NCBI RefSeq assembly: GCF_040958095.1
Contig: NC_091214.1
Location: forward strand, 6,088,087-6,152,086
Origin: Procambarus clarkii
Lineage: Eukaryota; Arthropoda; Malacostraca; Decapoda; Cambaridae
Length of the DNA stretch: 64,000 bases
Reading direction: 5' to 3'
Part shown: piece after piece, positions 9,928-19,550 of the stretch
Layout of the letters: each line of letters begins with the position of its first letter
Position numbering within the stretch: position 1 is the first letter of the stretch
The notes under the pieces: generated by a model
What the model saw: only the letters and a program-made list of their open reading frames with translations
Databases searched by the model: none
Told to the model about the DNA's origin: nothing
Program-made: the position numbers and the translations under genes

Positions 9928-12870
9928 CTAAATAGATGAAGTTAGGTACTTTTTGGTTTTGCTTTTAAATAAGGCAAAAGTTTTACAGTTTTTCAATTCA
10001 CTAGGGAGTGAGTTCCATAGACTAGGTCCCTTAATTTGCATAGAGTGTTTACACAGATTAAGTTTGACCCTGGGGATATCAAAGAGATATTTATTTCTGG
10101 TGTGGTGATAATGGGTCCTATTACATCTGTCCAGGGAGAGTTTCAGAGCATGGTTTGCATTTAAGAACAGGGTTTTGTAAATGTAGTTGACACAAGAGAA
10201 TGTGTGGAGGGAGTTAATATTTAGCAAGTTTAGAGATTTAAATAAGGGAGCTGAGTGTTGTCTGAAAGCAGAGTTAGTTATTATTCTGATAGCAGATTTT
10301 TGCTGTGTGATGATGGGCTTAAGGTGGTTTGCAGTGGTAGACCCCCATGCACAGATACCATAATTAAGATAGGGGTAGATTAGTGCATAATATAGTGAGA
10401 GGAGAGCAGAGTTAGGAACATAATATCTGATTTTGGAGAGTATACCAACTGTCTTAGAGACTTTCTTAGTTATGTGTTGAATGTGGGTGCTGAAGTTGAG
10501 TCTCTTGTCTAGGAATAGGCCAAGAAACTTGCCATCATTTTTATTACTGATGTTAATGTTGTCTATCTGTAGCTGAATTGCATTTGATGATTTGCTTCCA
10601 AATAAGATGTAGTAAGTCTTTTCGATGTTTAATGTTAGTTTGTTCGTTGACATCCATAAGTGGACTTTTTTTAATTCATTATTCACAACATTATTTAGTG
10701 TATGTGGGTTGAGGTTTGAGTAGATAAGGGTAGTATCGTCAGCAAACAATATAGGTTTGAGAATATTAGAGACATTAGGCAGATCGTTTATATATATAAG
10801 AAATAGAAGAGGTCCTAAGATGCTGCCCTGTGGCACTCCAACGGTAATTGGTAGAGTGGAAGAAGTTGTATCATTGATGGTTACATATTGGTGTCTGTCA
10901 CTAAGATAGGATCGGATGTAGTCAAGGGCAAGGCCTCGGATTCCATAATGCTGGAGTTTAAGTAAGAGGTAGTTGTGATTAACAGTATCAAAGGCTTTTC
11001 TTAGGTCAATGAAGAGTCCAATCGGAAACTCATTTTTGTCAAGGGCTGAGTAGATAATGTCAAGGAGACTAATGATTGCATCATTGGTACTCTTTTGGGA
11101 CCGGAAGCCAAACTGGCAGGGGCTGAGTATGTCGAATTTTACGAGGTAGGAATAGAGCTGTTTGTAAATAATTTTTTCAAATATTTTTGATAGAATGGGT
11201 AGATTTGATATTGGTCTATAATTGTTTATGTCCGCCGGATTGCCTCCTTTATGGACTGGCGTTACTCTTGCTTTTTTGAGGATATCAGGGAAGGTGTGAC
11301 ACTCTATAGATTTGTTGAACAGTAGTGCTATGGGTGGGGCAAGGGCATGGGAGGCTCTCTTGTACACAATGGACGGAATTTCACTGGTGTTCCCTGCCTT
11401 GGTTTTTAGAGAGTGTATGATGGACACAACATCTGCCGGGCTGATTGGTGAAAGGAGAAGAGAGTTTGGATAGCTGCCTGAGAGATATGTGTTAATATGT
11501 GTCTGAGTCTGTGGGATTTTACTGGCAAGATTAGCACCAACCGATGAAAAGAAACTATTAAATTCATTTGCCATTTCTAAATCAGTTGACGGTATATCCC
11601 CATCCTTGTAGAGTTTTATTTGGTTATGTGAGTGTTGTTTAGTTCCTAGGATACTAGAGATAGTTTTCCAAGTGTTTTTCATGTTGCCTTTTGCTTCATT
11701 GAATCTATTCACATAATATGCAAGTTTTGCCTTTCTTATGATACTGGTAAGCATTGATGAGTACCTTTTAGCTACTTCCTTTGAAACTAGGCCAATCCTA
11801 ACTTTCTTTTCATATTCATGTTTCTTGTTGATTGAGTTGAGAATGCCACTTGTGAGCCATGGATTGTTTAATCTTTTGTCAGTTACTTGCTTTGTAAGAA
11901 GGGGACAATGAAGGTTGTAGAGGCTTAGAGTTTTGGAGAGGAAGAGGTTAGCTAATGAATTTATATCATGGGTATTATTGAATTCAGAATCCCAGTTAAT
12001 ATTGTGAAGTGCCTCTGTAAGATTGTCTAAAGCTGATTCACTGTGTAGCCTAAATGAAAGTTTCTTGCTTTTTGGTGGTGTTATGTCCATGTTCGCTATG
12101 AGAAAGGTAGGATAGTGGTCAGTTGTTCTGTCATAGATTATACCAGATACAAGGGGAGCTGTTATGTTTGTCCATATGTGGTCCAAGGTAGTGGCTGATG
12201 TTTGAGTGACTCGGGTAGGTTTGGTAATAGTGGGGATTAGCATACAGGAGTTCATGCTGTTAAGGAAATAGTCAACTTGAGAGCAGTTTTGTTGACCCAG
12301 GTCAATATTAAAGTCTCCTCCCAGAATGATGTGGTTTTTGTTGAGATTGTTGTTTATAATAAGATTCCTTAGGTTGTCTGAGAAAGAAGCTATGTTAGTA
12401 TTAGGAAATCTATAGATGGCTCCAATAGTCAAAGAGGATTTAAGGGATTTAATTGTAAACTGAGCAAAAGTATATTCACAGTAGTCATCTCTGTCACTAA
12501 TAACACTGTTGCAGATAAATGTATCTCGGTAATATATAGCTGTGCCACCACCTTTTTTATTAGGCCTACAGTTATGAATGGCTTTATAACCAGCTAAGTT
12601 GTAGAGTTGGGTATAGTCTTTATTTAGCCAAGTTTCTGTTAAAATAATGAACGATAGGTTAGTACCTAGTGCTGTGAGTAGTGCATTTAAATCGTCAAAA
12701 TGTTTACCAAGTGATCTAACATTTTGGTTATAAACTGATAGATAGGTGCTATTTTGGAGTTTGTTTTTAGCCTGGTGTGCTGTGAAATACTTACAATAAT
12801 GATGATCAATGTGCTGGTTGGTATAGATATGAGACAGAAGATTTTGATCAGGATCAATATCAGTGTGCAT
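9928..12870 (-). CDS. LINE C ORF2: APE endonuclease and reverse transcriptase (980 aa)
   Basis: Expected to nick target DNA and prime reverse transcription there. Endonuclease, residues about 40-260: NVRSLGKHFDD, TETWL (catalytic Glu near 79), GGDFNIDL (185-191), DHIWTN (230) and TTDHYPTF (His near 252). RT, about 480-760: PVHKGGN, NYRPISNLP, FIDLRKAFD (Asp near 622), GVPQGSILGP (678-687) and FADDTTL (709-715). A C-terminal segment includes YGICAWGSTT and HTRNKYLFDIPRVKLN; no RNase H domain is seen. Start ATG at 12870 matches C1. No stop or frameshift seen, length normal for the CR1/L2-type group. Exact clade not assigned. Confidence 0.93.
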   Translation of the reverse strand: MHTDIDPDQNLLSHIYTNQHIDHHYCKYFTAHQAKNKLQNSTYLSVYNQNVRSLGKHFDDLNALLTALGTNLSFIILTETWLNKDYTQLYNLAGYKAIHNCRPNKKGGGTAIYYRDTFICNSVISDRDDYCEYTFAQFTIKSLKSSLTIGAIYRFPNTNIASFSDNLRNLIINNNLNKNHIILGGDFNIDLGQQNCSQVDYFLNSMNSCMLIPTITKPTRVTQTSATTLDHIWTNITAPLVSGIIYDRTTDHYPTFLIANMDITPPKSKKLSFRLHSESALDNLTEALHNINWDSEFNNTHDINSLANLFLSKTLSLYNLHCPLLTKQVTDKRLNNPWLTSGILNSINKKHEYEKKVRIGLVSKEVAKRYSSMLTSIIRKAKLAYYVNRFNEAKGNMKNTWKTISSILGTKQHSHNQIKLYKDGDIPSTDLEMANEFNSFFSSVGANLASKIPQTQTHINTYLSGSYPNSLLLSPISPADVVSIIHSLKTKAGNTSEIPSIVYKRASHALAPPIALLFNKSIECHTFPDILKKARVTPVHKGGNPADINNYRPISNLPILSKIFEKIIYKQLYSYLVKFDILSPCQFGFRSQKSTNDAIISLLDIIYSALDKNEFPIGLFIDLRKAFDTVNHNYLLLKLQHYGIRGLALDYIRSYLSDRHQYVTINDTTSSTLPITVGVPQGSILGPLLFLIYINDLPNVSNILKPILFADDTTLIYSNLNPHTLNNVVNNELKKVHLWMSTNKLTLNIEKTYYILFGSKSSNAIQLQIDNINISNKNDGKFLGLFLDKRLNFSTHIQHITKKVSKTVGILSKIRYYVPNSALLSLYYALIYPYLNYGICAWGSTTANHLKPIITQQKSAIRIITNSAFRQHSAPLFKSLNLLNINSLHTFSCVNYIYKTLFLNANHALKLSLDRCNRTHYHHTRNKYLFDIPRVKLNLCKHSMQIKGPSLWNSLPSELKNCKTFALFKSKTKKYLTSSI

Positions 12871-13331
12871 AGAGATGCAGAGGGATCACGATACAAGATA
12901 CACGATAAAGCAAAACACAAGAATAAGAGCAGATACAATAAAATAGTAACAATTTAGAAGTAAAATAAAGATCCAATAGATAGCCAGGGAGGACACAGAA
13001 GTTACATAAAATAAAACACAAAAAATCAGTAGAGACTGACAATATAAATGTAAAATAAAAAAAAAATAAAAAAAATAATAATCATAAAAAAAAAAATGAT
13101 CTTGAAGATAATTAGCTTAGTAATGGTTAATTAACAGGGAAATAAAAAGCCCTAGGTTTAGTGACAAGGGGATTAACTAAGAACAAATAATTAAGAGTAT
13201 AAAACAGGCAAAGATGACAAACAAAAAATAAAGTAAAAATTAAAATAAAAATAAAAATAAACACCTTTGGAAAGGAAAGGCAGAGCTTAAGTACACTTTG
13301 GTTGTATGTGAGACTACAAATTATGTTCAGG

Positions 13332-14369
13332 TTATTCAGCTGATATCCCACAGTCATCCAGGAAAGAAGTGAGGTGTGCTTCAGTGGTTATGACATAAGT
13401 TTTTCCAGAGTCAGTCTTCCTAGCTATTATTTTACCATCGCGCACAAAACAATGTTTAATAGCAGTGGATCTATTGCGAATTCCACGTAGTTTAAATAAG
13501 AGATTTTGTCTGAATCTGGTAAGACATTCGTTCACATAAACATTGGATTTCCTAGCGACTGCAGCAGTGATAAGGTCTGACTTGCGGGAGCAGCTATCTA
13601 ACTTCACGCGTATCCTTCTGTTGTTTGCACCAGATGATTTGGTACCCACTCTATAAGCTGACTTAATGTCTCTTGCTTCGATTGAATAATTCAACTTAGT
13701 ACGCAATTCCTGGATCACGATGGCAGTACAGTCTTCTCTGTCAGTTTCATGGGGAAAATCCTGTGATGAGATGATGACAGAATCAAGGAGCTTAAGTTGG
13801 TCTGATTCGTCTTGGGTTGCAGTGTGTTGCTGTTGTAGGGAGTTAAAGTGGTTCTCTAACTTTTGTAACATCTCTTCTTGCTTCTTAGAGGTTTCTGCTG
13901 GTTTAAAGTTAGTAACCGAGATCCGAAGAGAGCTTAATTCATGTTCGAGGTGGCCGACTCTGGCAGACAGATCTTGGTTAGCCTTGTGCATTGCCAAAGC
14001 ATCACTCTGAAGCTTCATTATCAGGTCCGACTGCTCTCGGATTATAGACTTTTGGTCGTCATGTATTTGAGTCAATAATCTGAGCCATGGATTATCAGCG
14101 GGACGCTTAAAGTCAGTACATGGGGAGGCAGCTCGTTTAAGTTGCTCCATATGGTTACATAACTGTTGTAAGGCTCGAGTCAGTGACGACGCTTCAATCA
14201 GCTGGGAAGGTTTGTTATTGTTGACGCAGGGAGGGTCGGTACTCCCCCCGGTAGCCCCTAAGGGGGAGACAGCCGCATTATTCCTGTTGCTAGCTTGGAT
14301 GGTTGGGTTCATCCTGATAGGTGTGCTATCATTCTTTACGGCCTTGCCGAGCTTAGAATTGTTTAGCAT
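13332..14369 (-). CDS. LINE C ORF1: coiled coil plus FP25K-like domain (345 aa)
   Basis: Likely the RNA-binding particle protein of the LINE. Residues 1-60 are low complexity. About 110-185 is a heptad-rich coiled coil (KLQSDALAMHKANQDL, VGHLEHELSSL, MLQKLENHFNSLQQQ). About 195-345 is the FP25K-like region: LLDSVIISSQDFP, SAYRVGTK, RRIRVKLD, YVNECLTRFRQ, CFVRDGKIIARKT. No zinc knuckle or PHD is seen. Complete from ATG to stop, unlike the C1 copies. It lies 460 bp upstream of ORF2 on the same strand. Confidence 0.88.
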   Translation of the reverse strand: MLNNSKLGKAVKNDSTPIRMNPTIQASNRNNAAVSPLGATGGSTDPPCVNNNKPSQLIEASSLTRALQQLCNHMEQLKRAASPCTDFKRPADNPWLRLLTQIHDDQKSIIREQSDLIMKLQSDALAMHKANQDLSARVGHLEHELSSLRISVTNFKPAETSKKQEEMLQKLENHFNSLQQQHTATQDESDQLKLLDSVIISSQDFPHETDREDCTAIVIQELRTKLNYSIEARDIKSAYRVGTKSSGANNRRIRVKLDSCSRKSDLITAAVARKSNVYVNECLTRFRQNLLFKLRGIRNRSTAIKHCFVRDGKIIARKTDSGKTYVITTEAHLTSFLDDCGISAE

Positions 14370-14832
14370 GGTAGCAGCAGAGATGTATGCAGCAGATGGG
14401 GTAGACTTGTTGATATGGCAGCAGCAAACGTCAGGTTAGCTTCCTCCAGGGAGCAACACTAATGAGGTCGAGATGAGGTAGTAGGTTAGGTTTTGTCGAA
14501 TATTTAGGTCACTGGGTACTTAGCTGCCTTCTGGGGTTGTTACATCATGTTAGGGATGTTGTGGGCTCAAGGAGCAGCTGATAAAGTTGGAGGGGGAGCA
14601 GGGTCGTCAGGAGCGGATGAGCGTTCGAGCGTGATCTGAACTATTGTTCTATGAAGTCGATTTAACTTCCAGACATGTATTTTTCAATAAGTCTTAAATA
14701 TTTTCTGGCTAGTTATGTTAGATATTATTAGAAATACGTATTCTACTTGTTAATATAATAAACTAAATTTGCGATCATTTAAGGAGAGAAGTGCGACGAC
14801 TGGATCACTGTGTACAGAAGGTTGATATGCCA
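14370..14832 (-). promoter_or_regulatory. LINE C 5' UTR, presumed internal promoter
   Basis: Noncoding 5' region between the TSD and ORF1. LINEs of this type are transcribed from internal promoters, so one is expected here. I cannot point to a specific initiator or downstream promoter element. Confidence 0.5.
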
Positions 14833-15093
14833 TCTTTCGAGCCATCACCAGTATCAAGAGCTGATACTGGAGATCTGTGGAGGTGCAAGTGCACTCTGCG
14901 TGACGGGAGATGTCTCCCATGAATGTGTCGAAGATGACGATTAAACCATCGAAAAGGTGGCACGGGCATGAATAGCCCGTAAGTGGTGGCCCTTTTGAGC
15001 CATTACCAGTATCAAGAGCTGATACTGGAGATCTGTGGAGGTGCAACTGCACCCTGCGTGACGGGAGATGTCTCCCGGACCAAGTGTGTGGTG
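14833..15093 (-). mobile_element. Z repeat, remaining monomers
   Basis: Continues the third monomer split by LINE C, then a fourth. The 9-bp hairpin recurs at 14848-14870 and 15006-15028, 158 bp apart, fixing the monomer length. The array ends before gaagaggacat (15094-15104), the right-hand TSD. Confidence 0.72.
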
Positions 15094-15104
15094 GAAGAGG
15101 ACAT

Positions 15105-15254
15105 AAGAGGCACGGGCATGTGTAAGACAAGAGTGTGGTGAAGAGCAGGTAACAAGAGGTGAAAGGTAAGAACAAGAAAAAAAGGGGGGAGGGGACACGG
15201 GTGGGATGGGTGAAGGAGAGATGAGAAAGTAAAAAAAAGAGAGGTAAGCTGATG
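15105..15254 (+). repeat. Purine-rich tract, block I
   Basis: About 130 bases strongly biased to A and G on the + strand (for example gaaaggtaagaacaag, ggggggagggg, ggtgaaggagagatgag). It is conserved in position in blocks II and III. No ORF is credible. Confidence 0.6.
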
Positions 15255-15429
15255 AGAACATAAGGATGAAGGTAATTGCAGAAGGCCTATTGGCCCATAC
15301 GAGGTAGCTGCTATATATATCCACCCAAGAGGTAGCAACTATTAATATCCACCCAAGAGGTAGCTACTATTTATATCCACCTAAGAGGTAGCTGATATTT
15401 ATATCCACCCAAGAGGTAGCAACTATTTT
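15255..15429 (-). repeat. CR1 3' end with 28-bp minisatellite, left part
   Basis: The minus-strand CR1 terminus (gaacataagg, then gaaggcctattggcccata) is followed by tandem copies of tatatccacccaagaggtagct. The unit resembles the single gaggcagctcctatttatatccaccc stretch of intact CR1 3' UTRs, for example at 21945. Element E interrupts the array at 15430; it continues at 21421. Confidence 0.78.
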
Positions 15430-15849
15430 TTCTGAGGTTGGAAGAAAACGTGCTCAGATTGGGGACTTGTTTATTTTATAATGGTAAATAATAAATTGAT
15501 ACATAATAAATTAATATATAATAAATTAATTTATTATATAAATTAATAAATAATAAATTAATAAATAATAAAATTATTATTATATAATAAATAATAATAA
15601 TAACAAATAGTATAATGATAAGCAATTATTTTTAATGAATCAAATAGCTAATTAGGATGAATGATAAATAATTATTGACTAGTGCATAACAATAAAGTAT
15701 TAAGGAATAATTATAATGAATAATCCTTAATGATAAAGGGGAGATCAATTACAATTAATAACTACATCCATAGGTAGTAAATGAAAGTTGCATTAATTAG
15801 ACTAATTACAATTCATGGGCATATTTCTTAGCTATCTGCAGGCTTATCA

Positions 15850-15880
15850 CTTTGGGGGTTCCGGCGGAGCACCCCCAAAG
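15850..15880. repeat. Perfect 10-bp hairpin in element E
   Basis: ctttgggggt (15850-15859) pairs with acccccaaag (15871-15880) around an 11-base loop. In the long copy (about 16621-16648) the stem is 8 bp, and sequence identity between the two copies ends at its far arm. Confidence 0.85.
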
Positions 15881-15961
15881 ATACAGCAAATGCATGCTAG
15901 AGCAACTGCCCCTTGAGCACATATGTGGGCCGTCCCTTTCAAAATTAAAACAGGGATGTTT

Positions 15962-16008
15962 GATCCTCTGCATCCTCCTCCCGGGATGCAGAGGATCCCG
16001 GGAGGAGG
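15962..16008. repeat. Two interlocking palindromes in element E
   Basis: Arm pair 1: gatcctctgcatcc (15962-15975) with ggatgcagaggatc (15984-15997), 14 bp. Arm pair 2: cctcctcccggg (15974-15985) with cccgggaggagg (15997-16008), 12 bp. They overlap, so a single strand can form one hairpin or the other but not both. Found only in the short copy. Confidence 0.9.
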
Positions 16009-16869
16009 GTGGGCGTTATGTAAGAGCAGCTGCTGGCTTGTGAAAGGGGCCCACGCCGTCTCCGTCCCGGTTTATATAACCTTGGGTCAATGCGCGCGCA
16101 GCTTGGGGCGGTTAAAGTCGGCTTCCAGACATACGTTTTCTTCCACTCAGAAAACCCACCGTTTTTGGGAAACAGTGTTCTTTTTTCTGAGGTTGGAAGA
16201 AAACGTGCTCAGATTGGGGACTTGTTTATTTTATAATGGTAAATAATAAATTGATACATAATAAATTAATATATAATAAATTAATTTATTATATAATTTA
16301 ATAAATAATAAATTAATAAATAATAAATTAATAAATAATAAAATTATTATTATATAATAAATAATAATAATAACAAATAGTATAATGATAAGCAATTATT
16401 TTTAATGAATCAAATAGCTAATTAGGATGAATGATAAATAATTATTGACTAGTGCATAACAATAAAGTATTAAGGAATAATTATAATGAATAATCCTTAA
16501 TGATAAAGGAGAGATCAATTACAATTAATAACTACATCCATAGGTAGTAAATGAAAGTTGCATTAATTAGACTAATTACAATTCATGGGCATATTTCTTA
16601 GCTATCTGCAGGCTTATCACTTTGGGGGTTCCGGCGGAGCACCCCCAATCCCGCGAGGGCCAGCGGGAGAAGGATTAAGGAGAAGGGGTTCCTTACTCTT
16701 ACTAGTATGTAGACTGGGCAAAGGATTAGCTGCGGACAGCGGGATACTTGGGGACCGGCGCTGCACCCCCACCGCAGGCCAGCTGGCCGGACCCCCCCCC
16801 CCGAAGGGCGAGGCCCGCTGGTCGCAAGGAGGCCTCAGAGTGGCAGTGCAACAACGTCCCGGACGTAGT

Positions 16870-16888
16870 CAGCTGGGTGTCCCAGCTG
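16870..16888. repeat. 8-bp hairpin in element E
   Basis: cagctggg (16870-16877) and cccagctg (16881-16888) with a 3-base loop, 26 bases before a short ATG frame. Confidence 0.75.
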
Positions 16889-16913
16889 GTTGCTGGACCC
16901 GCCGTTAACTCCG

Positions 16914-17060
16914 ATGGCTAGCCCGTCAAGAGAGCCGAGTGGCCCTGTCAATTCTAAAGGTAAGAGGGCGTGGTCGGCTGAAGGCGAGCCTAGCTCTGCG
17001 AGGGCGGCACGAATTAATCGCCCTGAAGTGTTGCCTGTTCACTGGGCACGGGCCGGGTAG
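16914..17060 (+). other. Short possible exon in element E (48 aa), weak
   Basis: An ATG frame starting MASPSREPSGPVNSKGKR and ending at a TAG at 17058. A good splice-donor match, AAAG|GTAAGA, falls at 16959/16960 inside it. Either a first exon or chance. No homology recognised; no promoter shown. Confidence 0.2.
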
Positions 17061-18505
17061 AACTTGCCGGGGGGCGCTCGTTGGGCTAGGGTATGCGTGC
17101 GTCCTGCACTGCGCTTGCAGGATCCGAAGAGTGTTGATTCCTGACCATGTAAGCGATACCTGGTCCAGTCGGAGCGTGCGTCGATTTTTTGTGGCGTAGA
17201 TCACCTCCCCCGGGCTGAAAGATATAAGGCAGTAAGGGTGGGCAGAAGCGGCATGCAGTGTTATCGTGACAGGCAAGGGCACAGACGAGAGGGAAACCCT
17301 AGCTGAATCAATACGGAGACGAAAACGGGGGGAGGGAGCCCGGCACAGGAATTAAGAGATTCCTTAATTAACAATCCTGGATGAATAAAGAGTTTTCCGA
17401 ATAATTATACTGTAGCAATGAAAGGGGCTAACAATTCTAAGAATCTTCCAGCAAACAAAAGGGGGAAGTACCTTTGCTAAGAGCAAAGGTGGGAGAAAGC
17501 CAGTAGGAGAGCAGCAAAGAAGCACAAAGCAACAATAAACAGGGATAATACGAAACACTATAAATCTTGAATATAACAATACATATACCAAGAACGGGTA
17601 TATACAATAAAGCAATATATACATAAACCATAAAATGTAATAAGAACCAATTCTTAAAGCCAAATCTATAACATGCTTGTGTCCTAAGCGGATGTAGAAT
17701 GTGAGCGGGGAACATTACCCTTGGTCTCCATCCCATCTCTGCCTCCAGACGGGTGATAGGGCTGGATAGAAGCCAAGGAGTCTGCCTTAAGTGGCCGCTG
17801 AGTGTAGTCTTGTGTTGTCAATGAGCGTCTGCAAGCCGCAGCTAGTGCGCCGTGAACTTCGGCTACATCTTTTAGAACAGGAGCAAAGTAAAATCGACGG
17901 CAGGGAACCGTCATCCAGTAACTGTAATAAGGAATAATATTAAGAATACAATGTCGTAAATAATCGTACAATGTAAGAATACAATGTAATATCGTAAATA
18001 ACCGATGACGGCAAGTGCCGCAGAATGGAAGAAAATAAATTGCTGGGCGCAACGTCGGTTGGAACGCTTCAGCTGGAGGTTCCTGACTGAAGCATCGGCT
18101 GCCGGGAAGCCTAAGATGGAACTGGGGTGTTAGCAGCTGTAACATCGTCTGCTGAAACTAGCCGAGTCTGTGAGGGCGCCCGCTGCAACAGCTACGGCCG
18201 AGCCACCAGCTGGCCCATCCTCTACAGGAACAAGACCGGCTGGGACGACGTCGTTGTAAAAGCCTAACAATGTAAATTATATTACATGAGTAATCTTAAA
18301 TAAAATGGTGTAAATAATAAAATTATAAACCAATTATAACTATAATTAATTATAAATAATTATAAATTGCAAAACAAAGTATGCTCAAAATGAAGCTGGA
18401 CTATAAATCGTTAGAGAAACGGGATTAACACTGAGCCGAGGTAAATACAACCAAATACAATAACGAAAAGGAGTGAAAAAAGACACGTCAGCTGGAATTT
18501 CGCGA
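17061..18505. other. Element E interior without recognisable gene
   Basis: Holds a 9-bp hairpin with a 3-base loop (acctttgct 17470-17478, agcaaaggt 17482-17490) and short AT-rich repeats. From about 18040, scattered degenerate motifs of the form acgtcggctgg or catcggctgcc resemble the cores of the later satellites. ORFs here are short and on conflicting strands; none is supported. Confidence 0.5.
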
Positions 18506-18718
18506 CCAGCGGCCTAGGAGGCAGCTGTGACATCCGGGCTACACCGAGCAGACAACACGTCTGGGTAAACCAGCGGCCTGGGAGGCCGCAGTGACATCCG
18601 GGCTACACCGGGCAGACAACACGTCTGGGTAAACCAGCGGCCTGGGAGGCCGCAGTGACATCCGGGCTACACCGGGCAGACACCACGTCTGGATAAACCA
18701 GCGGCCTGGGAGGCCGCC
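18506..18718. repeat. 64-bp tandem array in element E
   Basis: ccagcggcct recurs at 18506, 18570, 18634 and 18698, a constant 64-bp period. Units contain gacatccgggctacaccg and acgtctgggtaaacc. The latter core recurs in the 84-bp array. Confidence 0.9.
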
Positions 18719-19136
18719 TATTTATATGACCAAATAAATATAAAACTGAAAACATCGCCGGCTTAACTCGTCACAGGAAGGACGTCGGCTGGGAAGCAGC
18801 AGTACCTTCCGACTAAATTGAGGAATAAACTGAAAGTTTAATCGCGGCAGAAAAGTTAATTAAAACGTGGAGCAAACGCAATGCATAAATTGCAGTAACA
18901 AATTGCTGAGGGAATTGACTCATAAAACAAGTGCAGGAATAATCTAAAGTCAGAGGCTTGCTCCATGCTAAATTGAGGAAAACTTTAGTCTTAATACACG
19001 TCATGACTGGGAGACTAAGGATATAACAAGTTATTTTAGTAAGCGTTTGGTTAATGATGGAGGAACGTAAATCACCAAAACAGGAGCGGGCTCCCGTTCA
19101 CTAAATTGACATGAAAATACGAATTCTTTTACGAAT

Positions 19137-19176
<40 letters not shown>

Positions 19177-19550
19177 GCAAGAGGTGTAAGCAATGCTATA
19201 AATTTCCTAAATTTGCCACGTAATGAAACTAATCAAGCTGAAAGTCTAAATAAAGGAATGTAATAAAATTGAACAGAATTAAAATTGACAGCAATAATTA
19301 GAATTAAATCCATTACTCGTAAAATCTCTTGTATATAAGCACCTTACCTAAATAAACATTTGATTTGATTTGAAGTCGCTCAAGCGGCAGACCGCACGGC
19401 CAGGCATTAGGCTGGACGCTGAAAACTTGGGATGAGGAAGGGGCCCGCGTAACCGGGCACTCCAGGCAGACCAACACCTGGTACACGCGACCAAGGAAGA
19501 CACGGGAATATTGTGCTACAGCATTCGAACGAAACGTGGTGGAATTGACG
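18719..19550. other. Element E spacer with long T run
   Basis: AT-rich, no gene supported. A homopolymer of about 34 T lies near 19140-19173, a likely replication-slippage or assembly-uncertain site. Confidence 0.6.

Larger units (their letters stand above)
9413..14832 (-). mobile_element. LINE C, full-length non-LTR retrotransposon with both ORFs open
   Basis: About 5.4 kb, nested in the third Z monomer with TSD tcttt (9408-9412 and 14833-14837). Minus-strand order: 5' UTR (14370-14832), ORF1 (13332-14369), spacer of about 460 bp, ORF2 (9928-12870), 3' UTR (9413-9927) and a tail of TAAA repeats (9413-9434). Related to C1 in both ORFs but clearly diverged. It is the most complete transposable element in the window, so it is probably young. 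Candidate source element. Confidence 0.9.
15430..16180. mobile_element. Element E, short copy (751 bp)
   Basis: Begins ttctgaggttgg and ends cagtgttc, as does the long copy at 16185-21420. The first 449 bases (15430-15878) match 16185-16648, and the last 166 (16015-16180) match 21255-21420. Only 15879-16014 is different. Subterminal inverted repeats: ttctgaggttggaagaaaac at 15430 and its near complement at 16133-16152. It contains a very AT-rich section (15475-15640), a 10-bp hairpin and interlocking palindromes. No protein is recognised. Looks like an internally deleted derivative. Confidence 0.65.

Noticed and set aside
13720..14439. + strand ORFs overlapping LINE C ORF1
   Set aside because: Antisense shadows of a well-supported ORF1.
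15430..16648. Element E as an ordinary LTR retrotransposon with LTR 16015-16648
   Set aside because: Flanking copies hold only half of that unit on each side, no PBS or pol is visible, and the ends lack TG...CA.
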